Source of the DNA: Bacteroidota bacterium
GTDB taxonomy: Bacteria > Bacteroidota > Bacteroidia > Bacteroidales > UBA1556
Assembly (NCBI GenBank): GCA_003648395.1
Contig: QMPB01000315.1
Span: 1-5,970, forward strand
DNA: 5,970 nucleotides
Reading direction: 5' to 3'
In this document: positions 5,379 to 5,970 of the stretch, one piece after another
Layout: the number at the start of each line of letters is the position of its first letter
Numbering within the stretch: the stretch's first letter is position 1
Translations under genes and position numbers: made by a program
The notes under the pieces: generated by a model
Told to the model about the DNA's origin: nothing
What the model saw: only the letters and a program-made list of their open reading frames with translations
Databases searched by the model: none

Positions 5379-5970
5379 CTCCCATATTTTCCTTGTCAAT
5401 GTCTTTTTTTATGGTTGATATTGTCTTCCCTTTATGAAATCTGTAGCTTAATTGAATTAAAAATAGTTGTTTCAATACACTAATATCAACAGTTGTACTT
5501 TGGCTATAGCCTAGAGTCTCTATGTAGGTTACTTGATTATAATTTGCTCCAAAATCTATTGGTAGAAAAGCCATTAGCATTACATTTAACTTCTTATTAA
5601 AAAAGGGTTTTTGTATCATTAAACCCCACCAATCGTTTTCTTGATTCTTGTATCCTTGTAAGTTTATGTATTTACTATTGTTACGTTGATATAATAGTCC
5701 TGCTACTAAGTCTAATTTCTGATTTATATACATTAATTGGCTTTCTCCATTCCAATCTGTAAGGTTATTTGATATGCTTTCATACGACATAGAGCTATGG
5801 TATATATCTGCTGAATTTTGCCAGACAATATATTTACCAATAGGAATAGTGAGATTAATTTCAACACCTTGATTTTCGTATTTTCCCAAGTTCCCATATG
5901 AATATATAAAAACACCGTCATCTCTTAATCCTCCAACTGGCGCTATATAATTATTCGAATATTCAAAATA
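5359..5970 (-). CDS. C-terminal part of an outer-membrane beta-barrel protein (OMP_b-brl_3/TonB-receptor-like), 5' partial
   Basis: The minus-strand frame is open from the stop at 5359-5361 to the right edge, giving 203 residues with no stop. The gene therefore continues outside the window. A TTG at 5887-5889 could be read as a start, but 27 in-frame residues precede it and fit the protein, so it is an internal Leu. The visible part shows alternating amphipathic strands and polar loops. YIAPVGGLRDDGVFIYSYGN and GKYENQGVEINLTIPIG are typical of barrel strands in Bacteroidota outer-membrane proteins. A closing strand QLFLIQLSYRF (168-178) is followed by a charged tail of 25 residues beginning HKGK. 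This closing-strand-plus-tail pattern is characteristic of the 'outer membrane protein beta-barrel family' (OMP_b-brl_3) and related TonB-dependent receptors. The plug, carboxypeptidase-like and signal regions would lie upstream. Substrate is unknown. It converges with the 4775 gene, 23 bases apart. Confidence 0.8.
   Translation of the reverse strand, partial: YFEYSNNYIAPVGGLRDDGVFIYSYGNLGKYENQGVEINLTIPIGKYIVWQNSADIYHSSMSYESISNNLTDWNGESQLMYINQKLDLVAGLLYQRNNSKYINLQGYKNQENDWWGLMIQKPFFNKKLNVMLMAFLPIDFGANYNQVTYIETLGYSQSTTVDISVLKQLFLIQLSYRFHKGKTISTIKKDIDKENMGGHKSIF

Noticed and set aside
5733..5921. Minus-strand open frame of 62 codons
   Set aside because: It overlaps the outer-membrane barrel gene in another frame. 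The barrel frame has family-like sequence over the same bases and this one does not.

Overview
This is an AT-rich window that most probably comes from a member of the Bacteroidota. Four things point there. The first gene fragment ends in a type IX secretion (T9SS) type A sorting domain. Three promoter candidates carry the Bacteroidota -7 element TAnnTTTG. The start codons lie in AT-rich context without a well-placed Shine-Dalgarno site. The last gene fragment is a Bacteroidota-style outer-membrane beta-barrel C-terminus. I cannot name the genus from the sequence.

Layout from left to right: (1) 1-101 (+), the last codons of a secreted protein with a T9SS sorting tail, whose body lies outside the window. 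(2) 102-578, a 477-base non-coding stretch holding a degenerate direct repeat, a GGAA-loop hairpin, a 32-bp tandem repeat whose units each carry a GAAA-loop palindrome, and a -7 promoter element at 519-526. (3) 579-2219 (+), a complete POT/PTR-family proton-coupled peptide transporter. (4) A strong symmetric hairpin at 2239-2279 that can stop transcription from both sides. (5) 2308-4425 (-), a complete Tex-type RNA-binding transcription accessory protein, convergent with the transporter. (6) 4426-4774, a 349-base intergenic stretch with the tex promoter on the minus strand and, on the plus strand, a good promoter followed by a leader of about 220 nt. The leader contains an 18-bp tandem duplication, a possible 18-codon leader ORF and two hairpins. 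(7) 4775-5335 (+), a complete 186-residue protein that I do not firmly recognise. (8) 5359-5970 (-), the C-terminal part of an outer-membrane beta-barrel protein; its frame is open through the right edge.

The genes look like independent units rather than one operon. The transporter and tex converge on a shared terminator, tex and the unknown gene diverge, and the unknown gene converges with the barrel gene. Peptide uptake, a housekeeping RNA-binding factor, and two cell-surface or secreted products are ordinary content for this group. I see no phage, CRISPR, toxin-antitoxin or complete mobile-element genes. The least ordinary parts are the structured leader in front of the unknown gene and the palindromic tandem repeat in front of the transporter.
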